This document shows positions 1-12,364 of a stretch of DNA of 64,000 nucleotides, in pieces. The stretch is taken from assembly GCA_963971305.1 (NCBI GenBank), contig OZ020306.1, positions 54,968,686 to 55,032,685 of the forward strand, given 5' to 3'. The notes below the pieces were generated by a model, which did not search any database, was not told the origin of the DNA, and saw only the letters and a list, made by a program, of their open reading frames with translations. Position numbers and translations under genes: made by a program. This stretch comes from Arcuatula senhousia. Lineage: Eukaryota; Mollusca; Bivalvia; Mytilida; Mytilidae. Positions within the stretch are counted from its first letter, which is position 1; every line of letters starts with the position of its first letter.

Positions 1-179
1 TGATTGAGGAATCCACTTTGCCCTAGAAGAATTAAACATGAGCAATTTCGATTCGTACCAAAATCCTATGATTTTTTATTATATGTGGTTAAAAAGCGAC
101 AGAATTCTTCATTGAAATAAATAAATAAAATAGATATTTATTAGAGAAACGTCAAAATGAAGTAACTGCTTATTATTTG

Positions 180-279
180 NNNNNNNNNNNNNNNNNNNNN
201 NNNNNNNNNNNNNNNNNNNNNNNNNNNNNNNNNNNNNNNNNNNNNNNNNNNNNNNNNNNNNNNNNNNNNNNNNNNNNNN
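180..279. other. Assembly gap (100 N)
   Basis: A run of 100 unknown bases, a typical fixed-size scaffold gap. Nothing can be said about its content or true length. The flanks 1-179 and 280-878 are AT-rich, with no gene or repeat I recognise. Confidence 0.99.
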
Positions 280-878
280 CGAAATAGACTAAGTGTAAAA
301 GGCGTGTAAAACTCTGGATAGTTAGAACAATTTGAAGCATCAAAGTCTGCAATTTCAAATCAAATGTCTAATTTATTATTGTCAGAGCAACCATTTGATT
401 TGTAGGGGGGCTATGAATATTTTAATCATCCTGCCCTTTTATTCTTGATTGGACATAATTTTTACTTGACAATTCTTGTTGACATTGATATGTTAATCGT
501 TAGGTGATTTTAAGCAAGGAATTAGATAGATTCAAATTCCTCGTTTTAAGAGTTAAAATTCAATTTCAGTTGTTTATCTTCAAATTTTAATTTAGAAATC
601 AATCTTTAAGGCCTATTCAGTAGTGTTCAGTGCAATATCTCTTGACTTTACGATTGTATATTATATCTATAGTGAAATGCACTGTACAATACCGGATAGG
701 TTATTAAGGATGATCGCTGGTCAGTTTTAGAGATTTCTGTCAGATTTTTAGAATCCTCTGGATTTTACCATTTAAATAGGGATCATTTTTTAAACCTCCT
801 AATTTCTTTCCATAATAAGGTTTATTGGGTCGTTAAGAGCTAATTTACAAAGTTTAATAAATTTCTTGCTATTGTCTT

Positions 879-955
879 CAAGGAGGCCTAACCGTTTATC
901 GAGGCGTTTTGTCCGTTACGTGTTTCTATCATAGGTTAACATTACGGTTTTGTCC
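879..955 (+). repeat. Left terminal inverted repeat with GTCCGTTA motif
   Basis: The first 16 bases are an exact inverted match to 16740-16755. Similarity then continues patchily for about 60 bases: ATCGAG, GTCCGTTA and GTGTTTC fall in the same order in both ends. GTCTT precedes it. Confidence 0.6.
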
Positions 956-1238
956 GTTATATGTTGCACGAGGCAGTCCGTTAAGTAGTTTTATGAAAAA
1001 AAAAATTCATTTATTTTTACGAAATTAACTCTGAGGCTAAAATATAGTAAATAAGTGAAAATTGTGATAGATGTGTCCAAATAGTTTTGATTCACGAAAA
1101 ACTTCCCGCAAAAACCATTTTGATTTGATTTTACACTTCTTCGCAAAACGAAAAGGCGGAGACCTACCCTCTGCAAAATTGTGTCCTTATAATGACAAAA
1201 AATGCATTAAAATACGTTATTTTCGTTAGATATGTCCT

Positions 1239-1298
1239 AATTTCGGTGCAAAATTTATATGGCATGCATTTTGTGTCCCCGGACACACGGACACAAAT
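1239..1298 (+). repeat. Subterminal inverted repeat, left arm
   Basis: About 60 bases match the reverse complement of 15042-15099, differing mainly by two extra C. The block holds GGCATGCATTTTGTGTCC and the motif GGACACACGGACACAAA. The GGACAC words are also the core of the adjacent satellite, which suggests the satellite grew from this arm. Confidence 0.8.
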
Positions 1299-1388
1299 AT
1301 AACCAAAACATAGATACATGGATACTAGAAATATGAAACATATCGGATACAACGCTATACATGTAAACCACAAGGCATATTGCCTCAT

Positions 1389-4300
1389 AAACTACGGCTT
1401 CTAAGGGTACACAGCGGACACAACGTTATTTCACTATTCATCTACGGCTACAGGGGGACACAGCAGACACAGGCCCGACAAATTTTCTGGATGCGACTCG
1501 TTTCAGGGGACACAGCAGACACAAAGTTATTTCATTATACATCTACGGCTACAAGGGGACACAGCAGACACAGGCCCGGAAAACAATTTCTAGAATGACT
1601 CGTTTCAGGGGACACAGCGAACACAACGTTAATTAATTGTACATCTACGGCTACAAGGGGACACAGCGGACACAAGCCCGAAAAATTTTCTGGAAGCGAC
1701 CCGTTTCAGGGGACACAGCGGACACAACGTTAATTCATTATACATCTACGGCTACAAGGGGACACAGCGGACACAAGCCCGAAAAATTTTCTAGATTGAT
1801 TCGTTTCAGGGGACACAGCGGACACAACGTTATTTCATTATACATCTACGGCTACAAGGGGACACAGCGGACACAGGCCCGAAATTTTTTCTGGAAGCGA
1901 CCCGTTTCAGGGGACACAGCGGACACAACGTTATTTCATTATACATCTACGGCTACAAGGGGACACAGCGGACACAAGCCCGAAAAATTTTCTAGATTGA
2001 CTCGTTTCAGGGGACACAGCGGACACAACGTTATTTCATTATACATCTACGGCTACAAGGGGACACAGCGGACACAGGCCCGATGATTTTTCTGGAAGCG
2101 ACCCGTTTCAGGGGACACAGCGGACACAACGTTATTTCATTATACATCTACGGCTACAAGGGGACACAGCGGACACAGGCCCGGAATTTTTTCTGGAAGC
2201 GACCCATTTCAGGGGACACAGCGGACACAACGTTAATTTATTATACATCTATGGCTACAAGGGGACACAGCGGACACAGGCCCGAAAATTTTTCTGGAAG
2301 CGACCCGTTTCAGCTAGGGGACACAGCGGACACAACGTTATTTCATTATACATCTACGGCTACAAGGGGACACAGCGGACACAAGCCCGAAAAATTTTCT
2401 AGATTGACTCGTTTCAGGGGACACAGCGGACACAACGTTAATTCATTATACATCTACGGCTACTAGGGGACACGGCGGACACAGGCCCAATGATTTTCTG
2501 GAAGCGACCCGTTTCAGGGGACACAGCGGACACAACGTTATTTCATTATACATCTACGGCTACAAGTGGACACAGCGGACACAGGCCCGGAATTCTTTCT
2601 GGAAGCGACCCATTTCAGGGGACACAGCGGACACAACGTTAATTCATTATACATCTATGGCTACAAGGGGACACAGCGGACACAGGCCCGAAATTTTTTC
2701 TGGAAGCGACCCGTTTCAGGGGACACAGCGGACACAACGTTAATTCATTATACATCTACGGCTACAAGGGGACACAGCGGACACAAGCCCGGAAAAAAAT
2801 TCTGGAAGCGACCCATTTCAGGGGACACAGCGGACACAACGTTATTTCATTATACATCTACGGCTACAAGGGGAAACAGCGGACACAAGCCCGAAAAATT
2901 TTCTGGAAGCGACCCGTTTCAGGGGACACAGCGGACACAACGTTAATTCATTATACATCTACGGCTACAAGGGGACACAGCGGACACAAGCCCGGAAAAA
3001 AATTCTGGAAGCGACCCATTTCAGGGGACACAGCGGACACAACGTTATTTCATTATACATCTACGGCTACAAGGGGAAACAGCGGACACAAGCCCGAAAA
3101 ATTTTCTGGAAGCGACCCGTTTCAGGGGACACAGCGGACACAACGTTAATTCATTATACATCTACGGCTACAAGGGGACACAGCGGACACAAGCCGGAAA
3201 AATTTTCTGTCAGCGACCCGTTTCAGGGGACACAGCGGACACAACGTTAATTCATTATACATCTACGGTTACAAGGGGACACAGCGGACACAAGCCCGAA
3301 AATTTTTCTGGAAGCGACCCGTTTCAGGGGACACAGCGGACACAACGTTATTTCATTATACATCTACGGCTACACGGGGACACAGCGGACACAAGCCCGA
3401 AAAATTTTCTAGATTGATTCGTTTCAGGGGACACAGCGGACACAACGTTATTTCTTTATACATCTACGGCTACAAGGGGACACAGCGGACACAGGCCCGG
3501 AATTTTTTCTGGAAGCGACCCATTTCAGGGGACACAGCGGACACAACGTTAATTCATTATACATCTACGGCTACAAGGGGACACAGCGGACACAAGCCCG
3601 GAAAAAAATTCTGGAAGCGACCCATTTCAGGGGACACAGCGGACACAACGTTATTTCATTATACATCTACGGCTACAAGGGGAAACAGCGGACACAAGCC
3701 CGAAAAATTTTCTGGAAGCGACCCGTTTCAGGGGACACAGCGGACACAACGTTAATTCATTATACATCTACGGCTACAAGGGGACACAGCGGACACAAGC
3801 CGGAAAAATTTTCTGTCAGCGACCCGTTTCAGGGGACACAGCGGACACAACGTTAATTCATTATACATCTACGGTTACAAGGGGACACAGCGGACACAAG
3901 CCCGAAAATTTTTCTGGAAGCGACCCGTTTCAGGGGACACAGCGGACACAACGTTATTTCATTATACATCTACGGCTACACGGGGACACAGCGGACACAA
4001 GCCCGAAAAATTTTCTAGATTGATTCGTTTCAGGGGACACAGCGGACACAACGTTATTTCTTTATACATCTACGGCTACAAGGGGACACAGCGGACACAG
4101 GCCCGGAATTTTTTCTGGAAGCGACCCATTTCAGGGGACACAGCGGACACAACGTTAATTCATTATACATCTATGGCTACAAGGGGACACAGCGGACACA
4201 AGCCCGAAAAATTTTCTAGATTGACTCGTTTCAGGGGACACAGCGGACACAACGTTATTTCATTATACATCTACGGCTACAAGGGGACACAGCGGACACA

Positions 4301-5590
4301 GGCCCGATGATTTTTCTGGAAGCGACCCGTTTCAGGGGACACAGCGGACACAACGTTATTTCATTATACATCTACGGCTACAAGGGGACACAGCGGACAC
4401 AGGCCCGGAATTTTTCTGGAAGCGACCCATTTCAGGGGACACAGCGGACACAACGTTAATTTATTATACATCTATGGCTACAAGGGGACACAGCGGACAC
4501 AGGCCCGAAAATTTTTCTGGAAGCGACCCATTTCAGGGGACACAGCGGACACAACGTTAATTCATTATACATCTATGGATACAAGGGGACACAGCGGACA
4601 CAGGCCCGAAAATTTTTCTGGAAGCGACCCGTTTCAGGGGACACAGCGGACACAACGTTAATTCATTATACATCTACGGCTACAAGGGGACACAGCGGAC
4701 ACAGGCCCGAAATTTTTTCTGGAAGCGACCCGTTTCAGGGGACACAGCGGACACAACGTTAATTCATTATACATCTACGGCTACAAGGGGACACAGCGGA
4801 CACAAGCCCGGAAAAAAATTCTGGAAGCGACCCATTTCAGGGGACACAGCGGACACAACGTTATTTCATTATACATCTACGGCTACGAGGGGAAACAGCG
4901 GACACAAGCCCGAAAAATTTTCTGGAAGCGACCCGTTTCAGGGGACACAGCGGACACAACGTTAATTCATTATACATCTACGGCTACAAGGGGACACAGC
5001 GGACACAAGCCGGAAAAATTTTCTGTCAGCGACCCGTTTCAGGGGACACAGCGGACACAACGTTAATTCATTATACATCTACGGTTACAAGGGGACACAG
5101 CGGACACAAGCCCGAAAATTTTTCTGGAAGCGACCCGTTTCAGGGGACACAGCGGACACAACGTTATTTCATTATACACCTACGGCTACAAGGGGACACA
5201 GCGGACACAGGCCCGAAAATTTTTCTGGAAGCGACCCGTTTCAGGGGACACAGCGGACACAACGTAATTTCATTATACATCTACGGCTACAAGGGGACAC
5301 AGCGGACACAAGCCCGGAAAAAAATTCTGGAAGCGACCCATTTCAGGGGACACAGCGGACACAACGTTATTTCATTATACCTACGGCTACAAGGGGACAC
5401 AGCGGATACAGGCCCGATAATTTTCTGGAAGCAACCTACTATAGTATTTGAGGGAACGCAGCGGACACAACGTTATTTCATTTAAATCTACGGCTACAAA
5501 GAGACACAGTGGACATGCACAAGCCCGTATTTTTTTCCGGAAGCAACTCATTTGAGGGGATACAGCGGACAAAACTATAGAATTTCATTT
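1389..5590 (+). repeat. 101-bp satellite array with 606-bp higher-order repeat
   Basis: About 41-42 tandem units of 101 bp; for example, the same word starts at 1807 and 1908. Each unit contains two related halves, each with GGGGACACAGCGGACACA, separated by a CGTTAWTTCATTATACATCT segment and a GCCCGAAAATTTTTCTGG segment. Edge units are diverged and central ones nearly identical. Diagnostic variants recur exactly 606 bp apart (six units): 3190 and 3796, 3370 and 3976, 3453 and 4059, 2994 and 3600. A related block recurs about 1,210 bp further on. The array is open in the plus-strand frames over long stretches, but 101 is not a multiple of three, so the protein-like strings are artefacts of the repeat. 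Confidence 0.97.
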
Positions 5591-5599
5591 TATAATTTT

Positions 5600-6600
5600 G
5601 AGGTTGAACTTATTTATGAATCTGATAATGACAGTAACTCATTATTATATTAAATTAATATTACAACAAAGTTTTGCTACGTATTTTACGCGTTTCGTCT
5701 ATTTTAAACTCACCAGAAGCGCTCTACCCAAAATATTTCAAAAAGCCAGTCACTTTATGAATATATTTACCTGGTTTACCTGGTCTCGAGGTCTTCATCT
5801 GGGCCAGTGGCCTCTCTGGCCCATCTATTTCCTACATCCGAGTAGAATATATGAAGAGAATGGAACAATAAACCAAATTATGCTGAACTGGGAATCCAAA
5901 ATATGACTTAAGAGGGTAAGGGCTTTTGACAATTTTGAAATTTAAACAGATGATTAACTCATTTTTAGAAATTTCATTTTATTCAGAGGAAATAGGTGTC
6001 AGGTAATTTTTACTAACACTTCATATAGGCGAATATAGAGTCTAAAGATTTTTTAACATGTTAAGAATTTTTGATAACCCTAGTTTTATGTCGTATGGAA
6101 AGCCGTAGTGGATCTCCGCATTAACAATTTATTTGCAATTGGTGTCAATAGGGAAATGTTTAAGATCCATGATTTTGACAATTCAATAATTTGACTTACG
6201 TACAATTTATATTTCGATCGAGCGCAGCCTTAATGATTTTTAAGAAAAGTTATTTGATTCGATTTGCTTTGATAAGTATAAAGTTATTGCAGTTGATTAT
6301 AAGAGAAATCTTTTGTGGAGTTTAGTAAAAATACCTTAATCGATTTGCGTGTTCCTATCAAGTAGAAATTGGTTATTATTTATAATAATTGTTCTTTTGT
6401 GTGTTTTCGAAAATTGAGATTTTGTCATTATATGAACAATTCAGGAAAAAAGTGAAAAACGCTGCAACCTTTACCAATAGATGTATTTTTCAATGTCTAG
6501 GAATTTTCATTTATCGCTCGTGATTGCATGCGAATTCCGAATTGTGTTCTATGTTTTCGTTTAAAGAAATGTTTTTTTTTTTCAAACAGTTTTCTATTTT
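5600..6600. other. AT-rich sequence with no recognised feature
   Basis: No coding pattern, tandem repeat or palindrome was recognised. A 102-codon open frame at 5598-5906 has no recognisable domain and follows directly from degenerate satellite. Confidence 0.5.
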
Positions 6601-6604
6601 TATG

Positions 6605-7045
6605 TCCCGCCTACGAATGTATAGGGGCATAAAGTGTTCGGGTTCGTTCGTCTGTCCGTTCGAAACCCAAAAATTTTCACTTCCTGACAGGTGCCATGTT
6701 GCAACCGTATTAGTATGGTTGATACACCTAGTTATGCTTACCACAAAGGATACTCCGGATGCTCGCTGTGACCTATATTTTCCGCATGGATGACCACTAA
6801 CAAAAGAATGGTTAAAGTTCATTCCCGATTTTGATAAGTGCCACAACAACCATATTGTTATGGTATGTACACATGGTGATATGCTAAGCAAAGAGGATGC
6901 TTCGGATGTTGGCTATGACCTATATTTTCCACATGGATTACCACTTACAGAAAAATTGTTAAAGTCCATTTCCAGTTATTTTGTCCTATAAAATCGGATT
7001 TACTCTCAGGTATAGGTTAATTTTTGATAAAAATAAAGGCGGGGC
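6605..7045 (-). repeat. Relic of the 'AATATAGGTCA' tandem-unit family
   Basis: Contains the reverse-orientation units GTGACCTATATTTTCC GCATGGATGACC and AGAATGGTTAAAGT, which match the units at 31640-32460. A GTTCGTTCGTCTGTCCG tract sits near 6640. About two units are visible. It is the same family as 31622-32564, in inverted orientation and degraded. Confidence 0.65.
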
Positions 7046-7049
7046 ACGG

Positions 7050-7955
7050 TGTCTGTTTGGCACATTTTCTTGTTAAATCTGTCTTTAGGTGGCTATATGG
7101 ATACAGTTTGGAGTCTTCTGTTTAATTATTTAGATTATCAATATAACGTTGAACATACAAATCTTGGAGAATTTCATTAAAGTAAATTCTCTTTCATTTT
7201 GATATTTTTAGAAGTATCTATCTGTATGTATGAAATCATCATCCAACAAAATATAAGACTTTGTGTTTTAATAAGAAAAAATAATGGGTAGACTCATGCA
7301 GAAATATTGTAGGCCGCTGTCTTTTTGATTCACAGAACCTTGTATGAATTTGTTCAATAAATGATTTATTATCTTCCAGTATGGTAAAATCGAATTCTCT
7401 GTGTTGCTAGGTAATAAATATAAGTTCTATATTCATGGTGAATTGGTCGGGGATGTCTTAATTGACACCTTGATATTCTAAAAAAAAACAACAAATATGC
7501 ACTAAAAATGCTAAAGACATGATGCTTTTGTTCTAGCTCATTATAAATTATACAAATTAGTTAAATTTAATTAAAATATTGCAAAAGTTTTGTAAAGATA
7601 GCTTAATCTTTTTTTATATGCCGCCAATCCCGCTGAGCCCTGTCAAGTCATGAATGAAAATTCAAATAGCATCTACAATAAACAAACAATAAACAATAAT
7701 GAATACAGGATTAGTTTGACAGTACTTGAGACAATTAAATAAAACTAGTATTTATTTTTCACATTTTCTAACTTTTAATGAATGATTGAAGATGTTAGCT
7801 TAATATACTTCTGAGCTTTATAACAAACGCCAAATAAATAAATAAATAAATATGGCACCACCCTATATTTGACTGACTGGGGAGTTTAACGTCGTGACTA
7901 TACCTATATATAGGTCTGCAGCGACGTCCCTATATTTTTGTCGTTACGATAATTT
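7050..7955. other. AT-rich unassigned sequence
   Basis: No gene is seen. A short (AAAT)n tract lies at about 7833-7850. Confidence 0.4.
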
Positions 7956-7959
7956 ATAA

Positions 7960-8242
7960 GGCACGGACCATTTGATTTTCTGGGGGGGGGGGCTGGGATT
8001 TTTTTGAAAAAAATTTCCCGGCTCTGATTTTGGTAAAAAAAAATAATCTGGCCAGCACCTAGGTTGAAAAAAAATAATCTGGTTTCAATCTTGCCAATTG
8101 AAAAAAAATAATCTTGCCAACAAAATTTCCTTGCTTAATATACGTGTGAAAAAAATAACCTGGCCCGCAAAGCGGGCGAAAAAAATTTCCCGGCTCAAGG
8201 TAAAATCCCAGGCCCCCCCCAGAAAATCAAATGGTCCGTGCC
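7960..8242. mobile_element. 283-bp MITE, PIF/Harbinger-like
   Basis: The ends are long inverted repeats. The left reads GGCACGGACCATTTGATTTT followed by CTGGGGGG; the right is its reverse complement, ending GGTCCGTGCC. TAA flanks both sides (7957-7959 and 8243-8245), a 3-bp duplication of the TWA type used by PIF/Harbinger transposons. The interior is repetitive (several AAAAAAAATAATCTGG-like words) and has no gene. The superfamily call is inferred from TSD length only. Confidence 0.75.
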
Positions 8243-8363
8243 TAAGCTGGCAACCGGCTCCCTACTGTTCAGATATCTTCAGATAACAGCGGGGTGCAAG
8301 CCTGGATAATTTATCTATATAAATGTGAATTATTATTGTTCATTAATGGTTGGTTGATAAGAT

Positions 8364-8402
8364 CATGGAAGTATTAAATTGAGTCAATTTAATACTTCCA
8401 TG
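8364..8402. mobile_element. 39-bp perfect micro-hairpin insertion
   Basis: Two 19-base perfect inverted arms (CATGGAAGTATTAAATTGA and its complement) are separated by one base. The direct repeat ATAAGAT lies on both sides (8357-8363 and 8403-8409). There is no room for any gene. Almost the same hairpin occurs at 9212-9248 with a different flanking duplication, so this is a mobile or copied unit rather than a local palindrome. Confidence 0.8.
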
Positions 8403-9211
8403 ATAAGATCAAAAGAGTTTTAGATAATTATTTATATAACACGATTTATAGCGGAAAATGACAGTAAAAAAATGAAATAAAAGAAATGGTTCATCATACA
8501 TGAGAATTCCACAAAATCGTGATTCCAGAAAATTTTAAATATCTTAGACCTCTAGACCGTCATATTAGAATGGATTTGCAAATTGGTAAAATCTAACAAT
8601 ATTTCAGGCGAGTTTATAAATAAAATTTCGTATACAATGAACATTTGAAAAGTAATATCTTTAAAAACACAACGAATCTTTTTACGTCCATTCTTGATCA
8701 TTGTAGATGTTATGAGTTTTAACTAATTTTTCACAAAAATTATCTTAATCATAGACTTGTTAAATCAAAATACAGGGACCTATGTCTTTTTATACCAAAT
8801 TGAATGAAACACCTTAATCTTTGTTGTTTGTTTAATACAAATTTTGATTAATTTCAAAGAACGACAAAAAGTAGTGTCACTGTGTGAAAAATAATCCAAA
8901 CTTTGTGACATTTTTCTCATAAACACTTAAACTGAAGAATTAACAAGTTGCCATTCTATCTAATATACATTACAGGTCAATGGAAATATGTGCAGAAATA
9001 AAAATATGTATAGGTAAACCCATGAAATTATTAGAATATACAGGGTAATGCTAAAAACGCACTTTTTTAGATGCAATTTGACTATTTCACGATTTTTATG
9101 TGATTACGTAATCAGCCACCGAGAAGTGTATTACATGTACATTGTGGACCCGAGGGGGTTGCTTTAGCATCTTGTGACGGGGATTTAAATTGGAAACCGA
9201 ATCTATGCAAT

Positions 9212-9248
9212 CATGGAAGTATTAAATTGACAATTTAATACTTCCATG
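9212..9248. mobile_element. 37-bp perfect micro-hairpin insertion
   Basis: Two 18-base perfect arms (CATGGAAGTATTAAATTG and its complement) around a single A. The direct repeat ATGCAAT flanks it (9205-9211 and 9249-9255). The arms match the hairpin at 8364-8402 base for base except for one lost pair. Confidence 0.8.
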
Positions 9249-9259
9249 ATGCAATTAAG

Positions 9260-12200
9260 TCATAGCCGAAAAACTTGATACATACATAAGTTATAATCAT
9301 ACACAGATTCAATGACCAAATCTTTGCGATGGAAAATTGCTATACGAACCTATGAAACTAGAGCTATGCTACATGTAACTAACTTAATTAATTATGTCAA
9401 TTTTTTAATTAAATTTAATTTATATTTTAAACCTGTATATGTTAATTTCTGTCGTGCGTGTATGTAAACATGTATAATGAAAAATATTGCATTTTTTATA
9501 ATTTTAAAGTTACATTCTTTAATCGTATTTGGGATTATAATATCCGGAATTAGCTGTACTCTACAACGTCGCAACAGTTTTGACAGACAGACGACAAAGG
9601 AAAACTTTAGCTTTTTTTTCAAATCTTCGATACTGCATGCCTTTGGGCCCTATTTATGATTTAATTTGCCATAACTTGGCGTCTGTCGACCGTCCGTGGA
9701 CTATTTAAGTACTTTTCCACATAAGCTTCAGGCAGGGAGTGGCTCATTGATAATTTCCACTTTTAGATTTTGGGATAGGATAGATAGGAAAAACATTATA
9801 GTGGGATATTTTCCCATACTTGTCACTGTACAATGTATCCAAATTTTGACTGGTAATATCTCAAAAGCCTAAGATTGACCTAAAAATTTATTGAGCCAAA
9901 ACAAAGTTTATTGGGTTTGCCTGTATACCTAATTCTATACAAAAAAAAATGTGTATTTGCCAAGTTATCGTTTTAGTATCTGCATTCATTCTAAGTAAAA
10001 ACCCAAGTATAAAAGTAGGACTTAAACATTTAAATCCTCTAAAAACATTTGGGTAGTCCAAGTTCTTCTAATCAGATGGACCGACGGACACCAAAGTTAT
10101 GAACAATTCCATTTTCAGATTCAGATTACACAAGACAGCACCCCTACAGCGCGACGGACGGACGGACGAAATGACCCGACTCCTTGAACTTCATCTATTT
10201 ACAAAATGGGAAGGACTAATACGGGGTCCATAGAAATACCCAAGAATACCCAAAAATACCCAAGAATACCCCAAAATACCCAAGAATATCTTAAATAAAG
10301 TAAAAAATGTGCAAAGAAGATTAAATATTGAATTATTTATCGATAAAAACATGTTTTAGATTAAAAATATGGTCCGCTAATACGTGTCACAATTCATTAG
10401 TATACTATCTGTCCCCGCAGAGGCTGATGGATCATCCAATACATAATTTAGGAGTGGATCTGGCTAAGTTAGTCATGTGCATATCATTGATATGGATCTT
10501 CAACATAAATGTGAGTATACTCGCTGAGAGGTACCCAAACATGTCCAAGTCCGGCTATTTTTTTACATGCAAGATACTATGTGAAAAGTCATTGTGTCCT
10601 TCCTTTGTCACAGTTAAAGTTTCTTCAAAATCAGTTAGCAGTTTCGGGGTTACACTCCGTGTGACAAAAAAGTTCGTATGGACGGACGAACGGACAAACA
10701 GTGAGTAAGGTATAAAGTACATGATCGGGAAGTGGGGTAATGACAAATGACCCGGCCATTTTCAGACCAGCGACATTTTAGCTTTTTTTTATAATCGTGA
10801 CCAATATATAGTAACAGCGAAAATTAGCATATAGTCAAAATAGCGACATTTACCTGTATGTATTTAAGCAAATAAAACAAAGATAGAATAAGTGAAAAAG
10901 AAAAGAATTTAGATTTATGTCCAATAGACAATAAACTTAACGTAAAAATCCCAGACAAAAGTGAATAAACTTCTAGTAAACAGGCAAAACATGAATGTAA
11001 TTAAGCTACAGTAAAATAAACACACATTAGATATATATACTACATATACAATACTAGTACATTGACTCAAAATAAAAATGGCTTAGAAACAGGAAAACGC
11101 GAGGGTCTCCCGAGCATTTTCTTGTTTAGAGCCGAATTCGTATAAATGTAAATATACAGTTTTAAAAAGTACTTTGATATTAAAGTTCAAACTTGCATCA
11201 CATAAAATTCATATGCATGTAAGAGGCATAATTTAGCTCAAAAGACACAAGTGGCTTATAATCATGGCTTCCCATTTGCACATTTTAAAGATTAAGCCCC
11301 GTAACGTTAACCTCTTTCTATGCCCATCTAGTTTTGATCAAAAAGATGGAAAAGTCCAATGGGCAAAATAAATTACCATAATTATATGCCCCAAAATGTC
11401 AATATATAGTGATCGGGTTCGTTCGTCCGTCCGTTCATCCGTCCAAAATAAGTGCTGCGAGATGGGGCATTATGTCTTTCGGACGTATTCTTGTTTATTA
11501 TAAATTGTCGTATATGAATTTCTCTTTAAAACGTATATTTCTTAATGTAATGTCGCTGTATTTATATATGATATCAAGAAAAAACAATTAAATATGTCGC
11601 TGTTGTCGTCCATTCGAATCCCTATTGTTTGCCGAAAAACTGTCCATCAAACTGAACAAATTTTGCTTGGCATGTATTTTGAACTTCGTCAACAAAACAC
11701 AACCTTTGAAATTGGTGTAAATCCATGTATCTACAGAATACCCCAATAATTTAAGAGTTTAGAATTAAAAGCTGTTATTGTATTGCGAGTTCTAATATTT
11801 TTTTTTTGTGAACTGGCATCAAAGTAGTCGGTCATTACCATATAAACCTAATGTAAAAAGAACATCAACCTTTATTTGGTCTTAAATTAGCATTGCACAT
11901 GATTATATTGTCTCTGATGGTAGCATAATTACAAGGAAACCTTGAATAGGATGTAATAGCATCTTTAGTGTCCGAAATCGATTGCTCATATTTTAGTCAA
12001 TGATTAAAGGCAACTCACTGCTTGAAAAATAGGGATTTTTATACCTTAAACAGCTTATTGCGCATGCGCACTAACAAATAAATTAATAAACCTAACATTT
12101 ATTATGTGTGTCCTCATATAGGTGTCAAATGTCTAAAAAAAAACCCAAGAAATGTAAAAAGAAAAAGTAGTTATGCACAAAAGATTATTAAGAAATGGCG

Positions 12201-12360
12201 CCATTCTAATTTCGCAGCGGCCATCTTAAAAATGGCCGAAATCAAGATGTCCAACTATGAATTCTGAACGATAATATAATGAAGTATGTTTGTACAAAAT
12301 TTAATTCATGCTTTTATCGCGATGGGAAATATTTTGGTGAAAAATCAAGTTTATCCGCTC
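9260..12360. other. Unassigned AT-rich sequence with repeat relics
   Basis: No host gene is seen. Fragments at 10080-10175, 10670-10700 and 11405-11460 carry ACGGACGG, GGACGAACGGAC or CGTTCGTCCGTCC tracts like those at the ends of the dispersed elements further along. The block AGATTCAGATTACACAAGAC near 10119 recurs at about 32822. Confidence 0.5.
10236..10290 (+). repeat. Short tandem repeat, ACCCAAGAAT-type
   Basis: About five imperfect copies of a ~10-base unit (ACCCAAGAAT / ACCCAAAAAT). Confidence 0.8.
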
Positions 12361-12364
12361 CACT

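Noticed and set aside
1637..4310. Long repeated open frames (up to 149 codons) in the satellite, reading as RGHSGH / KGTQRTQAR-type proteins
   Set aside because: The 101-bp unit is not a multiple of three, so the frame cycles every three units. All the proteins are by-products of one repeat, with no conserved start or domain.
1389..5590. Array could suggest a CRISPR
   Set aside because: The repeats are contiguous 101-bp units without unique spacers, and the host is an animal.
5598..5906. 102-codon open frame after the satellite
   Set aside because: No domain, AT-rich codons and no support from neighbours.
10328..10708. 126-codon open frame ending WTDERT
   Set aside because: The end is the ACGGACGAACGG tract of a dispersed element, and the rest has no recognisable motif.
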